Assembly: GCF_001625355.1 (NCBI RefSeq)
Contig: NZ_JSEE01000008.1
Location: forward strand, 62,001 to 126,000
DNA: 64,000 bases
Source of the DNA: Marinomonas sp. TW1
GTDB taxonomy: Bacteria; Pseudomonadota; Gammaproteobacteria; Pseudomonadales; Marinomonadaceae
Reading direction: 5' to 3'
Part shown: positions 8,985 through 18,995 of the stretch, piece by piece
How positions within the stretch are numbered: position 1 is the first letter of the stretch
Layout of the letters: every line of letters starts with the position of its first letter
Position numbers and translations under genes: made by a program
Notes under the pieces: generated by a model
What the model was told of the DNA's origin: nothing
What the model saw: only the letters and a program-made list of their open reading frames with translations
Databases searched by the model: none

Positions 8985-11768
8985 TTACAATGACTCTATG
9001 CTGGCTTTTTGATCTTCTAACTTACTGACCGCCAACTTAAGGTCATCGCATTTCGCTCTTTCTTTTGCGACAACGGCTTCAGGTGCCTTCGCCACAAAAC
9101 TTTCATTCGACAACTTACCTTCAATACGCTGTAGGTCTTTAGATGCCTTATCAATTTCTTTTTGCAAACGTGCTAATTCCGCATCTTTATCGATCAAACC
9201 AGCCATCGGCACCAAGACTTCCATATCACCGACCAAAGCGGTCGCCGACATCGGCGCTTCGTCACCCGCGTTCAACCAAGTCACAGACTCCAGTTTCGCC
9301 AATTTTTGCAAGAAAGTCAGGTTCGCTTCTAAGCGCGCTTTATCTTGCTCAGATCCATTACGGAACAACACCGTTAGCGGTTTAGAAGGCGCAATGTCCA
9401 TTTCACCACGGATGTTACGAACGCCTAGAATCACTCCTTTAAGCCATTCCACATCGGCTTCAGCTTGCGTATCTTTTTTGGTTTCTTCCGCTTCAGGGTA
9501 TTGCGCCAACATAATAGTGTCGCCTTCAACGCCTGCCAGCGGCGCAATGCGCTGCCAGATTTCTTCCGTTAGGAATGGCATCATTGGGTGTGCCAGACGC
9601 AAGAAAGCCTCCAACACACGAACCAAGGTGCGACGCGTCCCCGTTAACTGAGCCGCTGTGGCATTCTCATCCCATAGTACCGGCTTAGACAACTCCAAGT
9701 ACCAATCACAGTATTCATGCCACATAAACTCGTACAAAGCTTGTGCCGCAAGGTCATAGCGATGTGTTTCGAAGGCACGATTGACGGCGTCTTCAGCATG
9801 CTGCAAACGAGAGATAATCCATTTATCAGCAAGCGACAACTCAACATCCGCGCCATTTTGTCCACAGTCTTGTTCTTCTGTGTTCATCAACACATAACGT
9901 GTGGCGTTCCAGATTTTGTTACAGAAGTTGCGGTAACCTTCCAAACGGTTTAGGTCAAACTTGATGTCACGACCACCGGAGGCCAAAGAGCACAAGGTGA
10001 AACGCAAAGCGTCCGTACCGTAAGCCTGAATCCCTTCTGGATAAGTCTCACGAGTATTTTTCTCAACTTTTTCCGCCAAGCGTGGTTGCATCATGCCGTA
10101 AGTACGTTTTGCGACTAAAGACTCGATATCGATACCGTTAATCAAGTCCAATGGATCAATGACGTTACCTTTGGATTTCGACATTTTGTCGCCACGTTCA
10201 TCACGAATCAAGCCCGTAATATAGACGGTTTTGAAAGGCACTTTGTTAGTGAACTTCAAGGTCATCATGATCATACGAGCGACCCAGAAGAAAATGATGT
10301 CAAAGCCGGTTACCAAAACATCAGACTCACTGAAATCCATAAAGTCTTGTGTTTCTTCCGGCCAACCTTGCGTCGCGAAGGTCCATAATGCGGATGAGAA
10401 CCAAGTGTCTAGAACGTCTTCGTCTTGCGTTAATTCAAGATCTGCTGCCAAACCGTATTTAGCACGTACGCTAGCTTCGTCTTTACCAACATACACCTTG
10501 CCATCAGCGTCGTACCAAGCTGGAATTTGATGACCCCACCACAACTGACGAGAGATGCACCAGTCTTGTAGGTCTCGCATCCAAGCAAAGTAGGTGTTTT
10601 CCCACTGCTTTGGCACAAATTGGATGTCGCCATTTTCAACCGCTTCGATGGCAGGCTTGGCGAGGCTTTCCACCGCCACATACCATTGTTGTGTCAAATA
10701 AGGTTCGATAATGGTGTTGCCACGTTCACCACGAGGCACTTTGAGCTTGTGATCAGCCACTTTCTCTAACAAGCCCAGAGCATCAAAATCGGCGACCACG
10801 GCTTTACGAGCATCAAAACGATCCATACCACGATATTTTTCCGGGGCATTGTCGTTAATTGCCGCGTCATCATTGAAAATATTGATCAACGGCATGTCAT
10901 GACGCTTACCTACTTCATAGTCATTGAAGTCGTGAGCCGGCGTGATTTTCACACAGCCTGTGCCGAATTCTTTGTCTACGTATTCGTCAGCAACAATAGG
11001 AATACGACGCCCGACCAAAGGCAATTCAACTTCTTTACCCACCAAGGAAGCAAAGCGCTCATCGTCTGGTGCCACTGCTACAGCGGCATCACCAAACATG
11101 GTTTCAGGACGCGTTGTCGCGACCACAATATGATCTTTACCATCGGAGGTTTTAACGCCATCCGCTAGTGGGTAGCGGAAATACCACATGAAGCCGTTTT
11201 CTTCTTCCGAGATGACTTCAAGATCAGAGATCGCTGTATGTAAAACTGGGTCCCAATTCACCAGACGCTGACCACGGTAAATGATGTCTTCGTCAAACAA
11301 ACGAACAAACACTTCCTGTACCGCCGCAGACATGCCTGGGTCCATGGTAAAACGTTCTTTATCCCAAGCGACAGAGTCACCCAACACACGCATCTGGTCA
11401 GAAATGGTACCCCCCGATTGGCCTTTCCACTCCCAGACCTTGTCTAGAAATTTCGCACGCCCCAAATCATGACGAGTGACATTTTGTGCTGCCAATTGAC
11501 GCTCGACGACCATCTGAGTAGCGATACCCGCATGGTCACAACCTGGTTGCCATAATGTACGACTGCCTTTCATACGTTCACGACGAATCATGGCGTCCAT
11601 CAAGCTATGCTGGAAAGCATGCCCCATATGCAGACTACCTGTGACGTTTGGCGGGGGAATCATGATCGAAAAAGGAGTGCCGTTGCCTTGAGGTGAAAAA
11701 TAGCCACTCTCTTCCCAACGTTTATAAATAGGTTGTTCGATACTTTGAGGTTGGTAAGTTTTTTCCAT
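8985..11768 (-). CDS. valS: Valyl-tRNA synthetase
   Basis: Class I synthetase charging tRNA-Val, 927 residues. The HIGH-type motif is [16 protein letters not shown] (about residue 40) and the second signature is [16 protein letters not shown]; the CP1 editing domain and a C-terminal coiled-coil arm ([20 protein letters not shown]) are present. In most gammaproteobacteria the order is pepA-holC-valS; here a small acidic gene stands between pepA and valS and no holC is visible. Confidence 0.98.
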   Translation of the reverse strand: MEKTYQPQSIEQPIYKRWEESGYFSPQGNGTPFSIMIPPPNVTGSLHMGHAFQHSLMDAMIRRERMKGSRTLWQPGCDHAGIATQMVVERQLAAQNVTRHDLGRAKFLDKVWEWKGQSGGTISDQMRVLGDSVAWDKERFTMDPGMSAAVQEVFVRLFDEDIIYRGQRLVNWDPVLHTAISDLEVISEEENGFMWYFRYPLADGVKTSDGKDHIVVATTRPETMFGDAAVAVAPDDERFASLVGKEVELPLVGRRIPIVADEYVDKEFGTGCVKITPAHDFNDYEVGKRHDMPLINIFNDDAAINDNAPEKYRGMDRFDARKAVVADFDALGLLEKVADHKLKVPRGERGNTIIEPYLTQQWYVAVESLAKPAIEAVENGDIQFVPKQWENTYFAWMRDLQDWCISRQLWWGHQIPAWYDADGKVYVGKDEASVRAKYGLAADLELTQDEDVLDTWFSSALWTFATQGWPEETQDFMDFSESDVLVTGFDIIFFWVARMIMMTLKFTNKVPFKTVYITGLIRDERGDKMSKSKGNVIDPLDLINGIDIESLVAKRTYGMMQPRLAEKVEKNTRETYPEGIQAYGTDALRFTLCSLASGGRDIKFDLNRLEGYRNFCNKIWNATRYVLMNTEEQDCGQNGADVELSLADKWIISRLQHAEDAVNRAFETHRYDLAAQALYEFMWHEYCDWYLELSKPVLWDENATAAQLTGTRRTLVRVLEAFLRLAHPMMPFLTEEIWQRIAPLAGVEGDTIMLAQYPEAEETKKDTQAEADVEWLKGVILGVRNIRGEMDIAPSKPLTVLFRNGSEQDKARLEANLTFLQKLAKLESVTWLNAGDEAPMSATALVGDMEVLVPMAGLIDKDAELARLQKEIDKASKDLQRIEGKLSNESFVAKAPEAVVAKERAKCDDLKLAVSKLEDQKASIESL

Positions 11769-11897
11769 TATGGTGTCTTAAAGCTCTTTGTAATGTCGCG
11801 GTCAAAATTAATTGGGTGGAATTATACCCTGTCATAGCCAGATAAAGAACTATAGGGTTCGGTTTCAATAAACATCCTACAAAAACAGCGTGATAAC

Positions 11898-12239
11898 TTA
11901 GTTTTCGTTTTGTGTCTCAGTCGTCTGCATGACCTGAATCACTTCGGCAACCAGCTCAGGCAAGCGTTTCTGCAAGACTGAAGCAATGGCTTCTTCTAAC
12001 GCTTCTCGTGATGGGGGGTGAGAGACAACCGCCTCAACTGAAGACTCAACTTGCTCAGTGATGTCCTCAACAGAATGCACAAAATGCGCTTCCTGACTGA
12101 CCCCATCGTCTTCTGAATCTGGGTCCGTCACAACATCCATAAGAATAGGAATGTCGTCCTGATTGCGTAGCGCAGAAATGAGCGCTTCTTCATCCGGCTC
12201 ATGAGTCTCTTCATTTTGATTCGTCGCAAGATCTGACAT
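11898..12239 (-). CDS. Small acidic protein of unknown function upstream of valS
   Basis: A 113-residue strongly acidic protein (rich in Glu and Asp) with a mostly disordered N-terminal half and a predicted helical C-terminus (REALEEAIASVLQKRLPELVAEVIQ). I recall small acidic genes at the same pepA-holC-valS position in pseudomonads, which supports it being real, but I cannot name the family. It does not resemble the chi subunit, which is a compact folded protein. Likely co-transcribed with valS, 129 bases away. Confidence 0.7.
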   Translation of the reverse strand: MSDLATNQNEETHEPDEEALISALRNQDDIPILMDVVTDPDSEDDGVSQEAHFVHSVEDITEQVESSVEAVVSHPPSREALEEAIASVLQKRLPELVAEVIQVMQTTETQNEN

Positions 12240-12414
12240 ATAAAACCAATCGTTGAAATGCTAAATGAAATTGTTTGTAACCAGATTAAACAGGCCACGT
12301 ATTCTCTCCACTTTCGCATTGAAGACCTCAAAAGTCTAGTCTGCCAAACACACAAAACGCGGATAGAAACCGTTCAATTGAAAACTAAAATATTGATTCC
12401 TAATGGGTTTATCA

Positions 12415-12446
12415 AAAAAAAGCGGCGATAAAAATATCGCCGCTTT
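12415..12446. terminator. Intrinsic terminator after pepA
   Basis: Ten-base perfect stem AGCGGCGATA / TATCGCCGCT with AAAA loop, an A run on the left and TT on the right. On the minus strand the A run becomes a T run directly after the stem, so it terminates pepA. Confidence 0.85.
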
Positions 12447-12489
12447 ATGATCACTAGAATCTACGTTTTTCACTAGCTGAGAAAGTCGC

Positions 12490-13950
12490 TTAAGCCTTAC
12501 TAAGCAAGTAACGCGTCAACAAGGCAACCGGTCGACCACTTGCCCCTTTATTCGCGCCACCCGACCAAGCCGTACCCGCAATGTCTAAATGTGCCCAAGG
12601 GTAAGATTCCGTAAAACGAGACAAGAAGCAAGCAGCCGTTACAGAACCCGCTTCAGGGCCGCCAATGTTGGCAATGTCAGCAAAGTTACTGTCTAACTGC
12701 TGTTGATATTCTTCATCCAATGGCATCTGCCAGAGCTTATCCGCCGACACTTTTCCAGCCGTTTTCAATTCCGCCGCCAACGTATCATTGTTCGCATACA
12801 TACCAGAATTCACGCTACCCAAAGCCACCACACAAGCCCCCGTCAGAGTCGCAATGTCGACCACAGACTTAGGCTCAAAGCGTTCAATGTAAGACAGAGC
12901 ATCACACAACACCAAACGACCTTCTGCATCGGTATTCAGAATTTCCACGGTTTTGCCAGACATGGTTTTCACAATGTCACCCGGCTTAGTCGCATGGCCA
13001 CTTGGCATGTTTTCCGCAGCGGCAATGACCGCCGTAAAATTCATTTTAGGCTTCAATTCACAAATGGCTTTCATGGTGCCAAAGACACTTGCTGCGCCAC
13101 ACATGTCGTACTTCATCTCATCCATTTTCGGACCAGGTTTCAATGAAATACCACCGGTATCAAAAGTGATGCCTTTACCTAATAGAACGTGTGGTGCATC
13201 GCCTTCTTCACCGCCACGATAATGCATGACAATCAAGTAACTCGGCTGATCACTGCCGCGACCAACAGACAATAAACAATGCATGCCGAGTTCGTCCATT
13301 TTGGTTTCATCAAGCAGCTCAACCTCAATGGAGAAATCTTCGGCCAACTGTTGCGCTTTTGAAGCAAGGTAACTTGGCGTACACACATTGCCCGGCAAAT
13401 TGCCTAGCTGACGCGCAAAAGCCGAACCACTAGCAGTGGCTTTACCAATTGCCAACGCGGATTCATCACTGCCTTGAAGCAATAACGTCTCCACTTTTGT
13501 GGCTTTTTCAGCATCGTCTTGTTTGAAACCAATAAAGCTGTAGAAACCTTCATTCAACCATTGCGCTACTAAGGCAATGACTTCAGATTCCGAACGGTCT
13601 TTCATGACCAAACCTTGGCTCGCCACCGCGACCTTCGCGAACGGCAATCCTTTAATTTGTGCTGCCACCGCCGCCACCACTTTACGTGACTGCATATCAC
13701 TTAAAGCATCGCTTTTACCGACGCCGACCAACAATACGGCTTGCGCAAAATCTTGACTTAAAGAAGGCAGCAATAAAGTCTGAGCAACACCACCTTTGAA
13801 AACACTGGTTTCACGCAATTGAGAAATGTGCCCAGCGGCATTTTCATCCACCCAAGCCGTCGACTCAGGCAAGTCGCCTTCACTTGGTACAAACACGACC
13901 AACAAATCTGCCTCTACATTAGGCAGGCGATCAAATAACGCCATATTCAT
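12490..13950 (-). CDS. pepA: Leucyl aminopeptidase (M17 family)
   Basis: Cytosolic M17 metallo-aminopeptidase, 486 residues, with the family signature NTDAEGRL and a [14 protein letters not shown] metal/active-site block. Start ATG at 13950 has GAGGG seven bases before it. Some orthologues also act as DNA-binding regulators (for example of carAB in E. coli); nothing here shows that for this copy. Divergently transcribed from lptF across a 119-base promoter gap, a conserved gammaproteobacterial layout. Confidence 0.97.
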   Translation of the reverse strand: MNMALFDRLPNVEADLLVVFVPSEGDLPESTAWVDENAAGHISQLRETSVFKGGVAQTLLLPSLSQDFAQAVLLVGVGKSDALSDMQSRKVVAAVAAQIKGLPFAKVAVASQGLVMKDRSESEVIALVAQWLNEGFYSFIGFKQDDAEKATKVETLLLQGSDESALAIGKATASGSAFARQLGNLPGNVCTPSYLASKAQQLAEDFSIEVELLDETKMDELGMHCLLSVGRGSDQPSYLIVMHYRGGEEGDAPHVLLGKGITFDTGGISLKPGPKMDEMKYDMCGAASVFGTMKAICELKPKMNFTAVIAAAENMPSGHATKPGDIVKTMSGKTVEILNTDAEGRLVLCDALSYIERFEPKSVVDIATLTGACVVALGSVNSGMYANNDTLAAELKTAGKVSADKLWQMPLDEEYQQQLDSNFADIANIGGPEAGSVTAACFLSRFTESYPWAHLDIAGTAWSGGANKGASGRPVALLTRYLLSKA

Positions 13951-14075
13951 GAAAGAACCCTCAATAAAATAACTTTAAAAAAATACTGGATAATGTCCTT
14001 CTTACCACGAGATAATGGGGGCTTTAGAAGTGTAATCAACTCTCGGCTTAGAAGCATTAATCATCAGAGGTGACT

Positions 14076-15188
14076 TTGAGACTATTCAGATACTTAGCGA
14101 AAGAAGTGCTGGTGTCAACTGCTGGCGTCACGCTAATTTTATTATTGGTGATTTTGAGCGGCCGCTTTTCCTATTACTTAGGACGCATTGCGGAAGGCAA
14201 AATGTCCTTCGAATTTCTCTTTGTTATCTTGGGTTATCACATTCCCAGTTTTGTACAAATGATCATTCCATTGGCCTTTTTTCTTTCCTTGCTGCTCGCG
14301 TTTGGTCGCTTGTACATTGAAAATGAAATGTCGATTTTATTTTCCAGCGGCATCAGTAAAGTCAAACTAGCGGGTTATACCCTCGGCATTGCCTGTTTAA
14401 TCAGCCTGTTCAGTGCCACCATCAATCTTTGGTTAGCCCCAGCCAGTGAATACAAAGCCGCCGAGGCTTCAGAACAGCAGAACCAGCTCTCTACTTTCGA
14501 TTTTTTGATTCCAGGGCGCTTTGAAGGCAGCGGTCAACGTACTACCTATGTTGACAGTTTCACACCGGAAGAAGGTTGGATGAATAACCTCTTCATCTCT
14601 GACGTTATTCGCAAAAAAGGGCAAAGCCTGCCCGTGCAAACTTTTGCTGCGAATGCCGAACAGATCCGTATCAGTGACAGAGGCGATCAAAACTACCTCG
14701 TCTTTAAAAATGGCACTCGCTACGAAGGTCAACCAGGTACAGCAGAATATCGTGTGACGCAATTCGACACCTACGCCATTCGAATGGAAAATCAGGCCAG
14801 CGGCCCCATCGATGATCCGTTCACCCAAAGCACACTCACGTTGATTAACAGTGATCGTAAAATTGACAAAATTGAACTGCAATGGCGTTTATCCCTAGTC
14901 ATTATCATTCCAATTCTAGCCATCATTGGTTTGTCTCTGAGTCAGGTAAACCCAAGACAAGGACGCTTCTTCAAAATGCTGCCCGCCATTCTTATTATGA
15001 TTCTGTATCTCGCACTGCTGATCTGGGGACGCACAGGACTAGAGAAAGGCAAGCTTCCAATGCAATACGGATTATGGTGGATTCATGGCATTTTCTTACT
15101 CTTGGCGGCATTGCTGTTCGCCCAGTACAACCAGGTATTTCATCGCCGTAAAGCACGCTTACCAAGCACCACAGAGGTTGAACCGTAA
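14076..15188 (+). CDS. lptF: LPS export permease LptF
   Basis: Inner-membrane permease of the LptB2FG exporter that moves lipopolysaccharide to the LptC-A-D bridge. About 370 residues: two N-terminal TM helices, a large periplasmic jellyroll (about 120-260) and three or four C-terminal TM helices with VNPRQGRFFKMLPAIL. An in-frame GTG at 14070 coincides with the Shine-Dalgarno AGAGGTGA itself, so I prefer the TTG at 14076 (LRLFRYLAKEVL), which aligns with the E. coli start. Forms a two-gene operon with lptG. Confidence 0.93.
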   Translation: MRLFRYLAKEVLVSTAGVTLILLLVILSGRFSYYLGRIAEGKMSFEFLFVILGYHIPSFVQMIIPLAFFLSLLLAFGRLYIENEMSILFSSGISKVKLAGYTLGIACLISLFSATINLWLAPASEYKAAEASEQQNQLSTFDFLIPGRFEGSGQRTTYVDSFTPEEGWMNNLFISDVIRKKGQSLPVQTFAANAEQIRISDRGDQNYLVFKNGTRYEGQPGTAEYRVTQFDTYAIRMENQASGPIDDPFTQSTLTLINSDRKIDKIELQWRLSLVIIIPILAIIGLSLSQVNPRQGRFFKMLPAILIMILYLALLIWGRTGLEKGKLPMQYGLWWIHGIFLLLAALLFAQYNQVFHRRKARLPSTTEVEP

Positions 15189-15191
15189 GTC

Positions 15192-16253
15192 ATGAACAAA
15201 ATAGACAAGTACATTGCCAGTAGTGTGTTGTGGGCGTTTTTGATTGTGGTTCTCGTGTTACTCGGGCTCGACTTTGCCCTCACGTTCATAGAGCAAATCA
15301 AAAAGGTTAATGACCACTATACCGTCTCGTCATTACTACAGGTCATTCTCTTTCGTTTACCGGGAAAATTCGCTGAATACGTTCCCATTGCCTCTCTGAT
15401 TGGCACCCTGATGGGATTAGGCACCCTTGCTGCAACATCCGAACTGACGGTTATGAGAGCTGCGGGCATGCCCATTTGGCGCATCGGATTTGCGGCCTGC
15501 CAGCCGATTTTATTGGTGTCTCTAATCGGTCTCGGGGTCTCTGAATTTGTGTCTCCGGTGAGCGAACAGAAAGCCAATCTCATTGAAAAATTCCGCAATC
15601 AAAAAAGTGGCGAATTTTCTCTTACGGGTGGCGTGTGGCTAAAAGCAGACAATCGCTTTATCTACATAGATGCGGCGGACAATACCGGCAAACTGTATGG
15701 CATTGAAATTTTTGAGCCACAAGGTCAACAACTAAAAAGTGTTACAAAAGCCGCAACGGCAACCTATGTGGACGATTCCCTATGGCAACTGCATCAAGTT
15801 TCGGAAACCCTCTTTTTCCCTGATCGAATCGATATCAAACAAGCTGAAACACAAGACTGGAACATGAGCATCAAGCCAGAACATCTCTATCTGGCTTCAC
15901 AGGACCCTGAAACCTTATCGCTGAGTCAATCCATCAGCTATCAGAATTACTTAAGCCAACAAAATTTGGACGCGTCACAATACGAACTGGAGTTCTGGAT
16001 CACCATGCTAAGGCCGATTGCAGCGATGGCCTTGGTTCTAGTCGCCTTGTCGAGTGTCTTTGGCCCTCTGAGATCCTCCACCATGGGAGGACGCATTTTC
16101 TCCGGCGTCTTGATTGGCTTAGCGTTTCAAAATGCACTTAACCTATTTGGACGCATGAGTGTCGCCTTAGATTTTCCACCCGCCATTGGCGTGAGCATCC
16201 CAATTGCCATTTGTCTTTGCGCTGGCGTCTTACTAATGAAGAGAAGAGGTTAA
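15192..16253 (+). CDS. lptG: LPS export permease LptG
   Basis: Partner of LptF in the LptB2FG exporter, 353 residues with the same plan: helices at about 13-35, 60-85 and 100-120, a periplasmic jellyroll, and C-terminal helices (IAAMALVLVALSSVFGPL, GRIFSGVLIGLAFQ). Starts 3 bases after the lptF stop, so translation is probably coupled. The next gene is convergent and I see no strong terminator in the 29-base gap. Confidence 0.95.
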   Translation: MNKIDKYIASSVLWAFLIVVLVLLGLDFALTFIEQIKKVNDHYTVSSLLQVILFRLPGKFAEYVPIASLIGTLMGLGTLAATSELTVMRAAGMPIWRIGFAACQPILLVSLIGLGVSEFVSPVSEQKANLIEKFRNQKSGEFSLTGGVWLKADNRFIYIDAADNTGKLYGIEIFEPQGQQLKSVTKAATATYVDDSLWQLHQVSETLFFPDRIDIKQAETQDWNMSIKPEHLYLASQDPETLSLSQSISYQNYLSQQNLDASQYELEFWITMLRPIAAMALVLVALSSVFGPLRSSTMGGRIFSGVLIGLAFQNALNLFGRMSVALDFPPAIGVSIPIAICLCAGVLLMKRRG

Positions 16254-16282
16254 CCCTCTCTCTTCAAACGGAATCAATGGCA

Positions 16283-17449
16283 TTATTTGTTGATGAAGCG
16301 CTCAATTCGAGACAAGGCCTCCAGCAAATCCGTTTCATCAGATGCGTAAGCAAAGCGCACATAAAGATTGGCGTCTTTGCTGCCAAAATCGGCTCCTGGG
16401 GTCAATGCTACATATTCCGTCTCCAACAAGGCCAGACACCAAGCCATCGCATCTTGAGTCACACTGGAAACATCCACATAGACATAAAACGCACCCTGAG
16501 CTGGCGAGGCGACAGGTAAACCAAGCCTCTCAAGCCCCTCTAGTAGAACCAAACGACGAGCGTTCAACGTTTGTCGACGTTGCTCACATTCGTCCAATAC
16601 ATCTTGACCAAACGCTCGTATTGCAGCGTGTTGAGACACACTGGGAGCCGAAATAAACAGATTTTGCGCCAACTTGGTCGCCCCTTCGATAGCCCACTCA
16701 GGTACCACTAACCACCCTAACCGCCAGCCGGTCATGGCAAAATATTTTGAGAAACTGTTAATCACAAACACATCGTCGGCAATGGATAACGCGGAAAAAT
16801 CCTCTCCTTCGTACACCAAGCCTTGATAAATTTCATCGACCAACAAATGGCCACCTAAGCGACGCACTGTGTCATACATAGATTCCACATAAGATCGACT
16901 CAGCACCGCCCCAGTTGGATTGGAAGGCGAGGCCAACCACACACCTGACGTCGTTGCTTGCCATGCGGCTTCAACCGCCTCTGGCGTCATGGCAAAAGTC
17001 TCTTCTGCCTGCGTCGCCAACAATCTTGCACGAGCGCCAACTTGCATCACAAAATGTCGATTACAGGGGTAGCAGGGATCCGGCATAAGCACTTCATCAC
17101 CGGCATCAACCATTAAGGACGCCATTAATAGTAACGCCCCTGACGCCCCCGGCGTCACAATAATCCGCTCAGACGCCACCTCAACCTGATATCGTGAAGC
17201 ATAATAATGGCTAATCGCCTGCTTTAATTCGGGCAACCCAGTGGCCGCCGTATAACCTGTCTGATGCTGTGCAATAGCCTGCATACCGGCTTGTTCAACT
17301 TGAGCCACCGCCGAAAAATCTGGCTCACCTATTTCCAAATGGATAACCGGCTTTCCTTCTGCTTCTAATGCCTTGGCTTTTTCCAGTACCGCCATCACTT
17401 GAAAAGGAGAAATTTGCTCAACTCGAGCCGCCATTTTATGCTGTTTCAT
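16283..17449 (-). CDS. PLP-dependent aminotransferase, class I/II
   Basis: Fold-type I aminotransferase, 388 residues from the internal Met at 17449 (MKQHKMAARVEQISPF); the longer reading frame adds 34 residues of low-complexity sequence that are probably not translated. Motifs: HLEIGEPDF, SPSNPTGAV, DEIYQGLVYEG and the Schiff-base lysine in NSFSKYFAMTGWRLGW. It resembles aspartate/alanine-type aminotransferases; the amino donor cannot be named from sequence. Divergent from dksA. Confidence 0.88.
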   Translation of the reverse strand: MKQHKMAARVEQISPFQVMAVLEKAKALEAEGKPVIHLEIGEPDFSAVAQVEQAGMQAIAQHQTGYTAATGLPELKQAISHYYASRYQVEVASERIIVTPGASGALLLMASLMVDAGDEVLMPDPCYPCNRHFVMQVGARARLLATQAEETFAMTPEAVEAAWQATTSGVWLASPSNPTGAVLSRSYVESMYDTVRRLGGHLLVDEIYQGLVYEGEDFSALSIADDVFVINSFSKYFAMTGWRLGWLVVPEWAIEGATKLAQNLFISAPSVSQHAAIRAFGQDVLDECEQRRQTLNARRLVLLEGLERLGLPVASPAQGAFYVYVDVSSVTQDAMAWCLALLETEYVALTPGADFGSKDANLYVRFAYASDETDLLEALSRIERFINK

Positions 17450-17608
17450 CCGGAGTTCTCTGCCTAATTGAAAAATTTCGTCATATTTTGCGCAAAAAAA
17501 GTGGTGAACAACCGAATAATCTGGTAAGTTTCCGGCCGAAAAATAAACCACCTAATTTTATTGGTTACAGGTTACCACAACGGATACCTGCGAAGTGAGG
17601 CAATGCGT

Positions 17609-18043
17609 ATGCCAAATATGAACCCAGATTCATTAATGAAAGACTTCACCCCTTATGTAGCTAAGGAAGGCGAAGAATACATGAACGAGAACCAGTTGGC
17701 GCATTTTAAAAGCATCCTACTCAACTGGAAACAAAACTTAATGGAAGAAGTCGATCGCACTGTTCACCACCTTAAAGAAGAGGCGGTAAACTATGCAGAT
17801 CCAAATGACCGAGCTAGCCAAGAAGAAGAGTTTAGTCTTGAATTGCGCGCTCGTGATCGCGAACGCAAATTGGTCAAGAAAATTTCTCAAACCATTGAGC
17901 TAATCGACAACGATGATTACGGTTTTTGTGAAGAGTGCGGTATCGAAATTGGTATTCGTCGCTTAGAAGCTCGCCCCACGGCGACCATGTGCATTGACTG
18001 TAAAACACTTGCTGAAATCAAAGAGAAGCAAGTCGGCGGTTAA
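17609..18043 (+). CDS. dksA: RNA polymerase-binding transcription factor DksA
   Basis: Works with ppGpp on RNA polymerase to retune rRNA and amino-acid promoters. The coiled-coil and tip (DPNDRASQEEEFSLELRARD) and the C4 zinc finger (CEECGIEIGIRRLEARPT ... CIDC) match E. coli DksA almost residue for residue. The ATG at 17609 lies 8 bases after AGTGAGG and gives 144 residues; ATGs further upstream lack spacing. gluQ begins three bases after the stop, the conserved dksA-gluQ pair. Confidence 0.97.
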   Translation: MPNMNPDSLMKDFTPYVAKEGEEYMNENQLAHFKSILLNWKQNLMEEVDRTVHHLKEEAVNYADPNDRASQEEEFSLELRARDRERKLVKKISQTIELIDNDDYGFCEECGIEIGIRRLEARPTATMCIDCKTLAEIKEKQVGG

Positions 18044-18046
18044 TCC

Positions 18047-18925
18047 GTGACAAGTTGTTACATAGGCCGGTTTGCGCCATCGCCAACCGGTCCGCTCCAT
18101 TTTGGCTCGCTAGTGAGTGCTTTAGCGAGCTATTTAGAAGCTAAGCAGCGACAAGGTAAATGGCTTATTCGCATTGAAGATGTGGATGGAACCCGCTGCA
18201 AACCCATGTTTGCCGAACAAATCCTGACCACACTTCAAAGCTATCAACTTATTTCAGACGACAACGTTGAAGTACAAAGCCAACACCACCAATCTTATCA
18301 AAATCATTTAGAGCAATTAGAACAGCAAGGGCAACTTTTTCCCTGCAACTGCACGCGTCAATCGCTGCAACCATACCAAGGTCGTCATCCACACATTTGC
18401 AATAGCCATACTGACACTCCGCACTCTTGGCGCTTAAAGAGCAGTGAATTGGTTTATCAATACCTAGATCCCATTCAAGGGATGCTCACTTTTACAGATG
18501 ATCTTAAAAACACCTGCCCTGTTTTAAAACGCAAAGATGGCTACTTTTCCTATCAATTAGCCGTGGTGGTGGATGACCATAGACAAAACATCACCCACCT
18601 TGTTCGTGGTGCCGACCTAATCGACACCACCGCTCAACAATTGCATCTGTATTCATTGTTTAATTGGACACCACCAAAACTGTGCCACATCCCTCTTATC
18701 GTGAATCAAAGAGGCGATAAAATCAGTAAACAGAATCATGCTAAAGCCATTGCTGATGGCGACATCACCACCTTACTGTGTGCCCTTAAGTATCTTGGGC
18801 TTCAGATTCAAGCCTCAAGCATTCAAGCCGCCTTAGACCAAGCCATCCAATTGTGGGACATAAAACGCCTACAGGGACAAAGCGCTCTGCCGATCCAACC
18901 GCAAGACTGGCACCTTATTCAATAA
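18047..18925 (+). CDS. gluQ: Glutamyl-Q tRNA(Asp) synthetase
   Basis: GluRS paralogue without anticodon domain that attaches glutamate to queuosine in tRNA-Asp. 292 residues from a GTG start. GRFAPSPTGPLHFGSLVSAL is the HIGH-type region, CNCTRQSL with the later HICNSH gives the zinc site, and NQRGDKISKQN is the KMSKS counterpart. Coupled to dksA, as in many gammaproteobacteria. Confidence 0.95.
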   Translation: MTSCYIGRFAPSPTGPLHFGSLVSALASYLEAKQRQGKWLIRIEDVDGTRCKPMFAEQILTTLQSYQLISDDNVEVQSQHHQSYQNHLEQLEQQGQLFPCNCTRQSLQPYQGRHPHICNSHTDTPHSWRLKSSELVYQYLDPIQGMLTFTDDLKNTCPVLKRKDGYFSYQLAVVVDDHRQNITHLVRGADLIDTTAQQLHLYSLFNWTPPKLCHIPLIVNQRGDKISKQNHAKAIADGDITTLLCALKYLGLQIQASSIQAALDQAIQLWDIKRLQGQSALPIQPQDWHLIQ

Positions 18926-18995
18926 CCCTTCTCTATTCCAACCTCTCTTCATCCGTGTGTATAATCGTTACACTGGTTACAAGAGGTGACATCAC

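Noticed and set aside
16283-17551. Longer aminotransferase start at 17551
   Set aside because: The extra 34 residues look like translated promoter sequence; family similarity begins at the internal Met at 17449.
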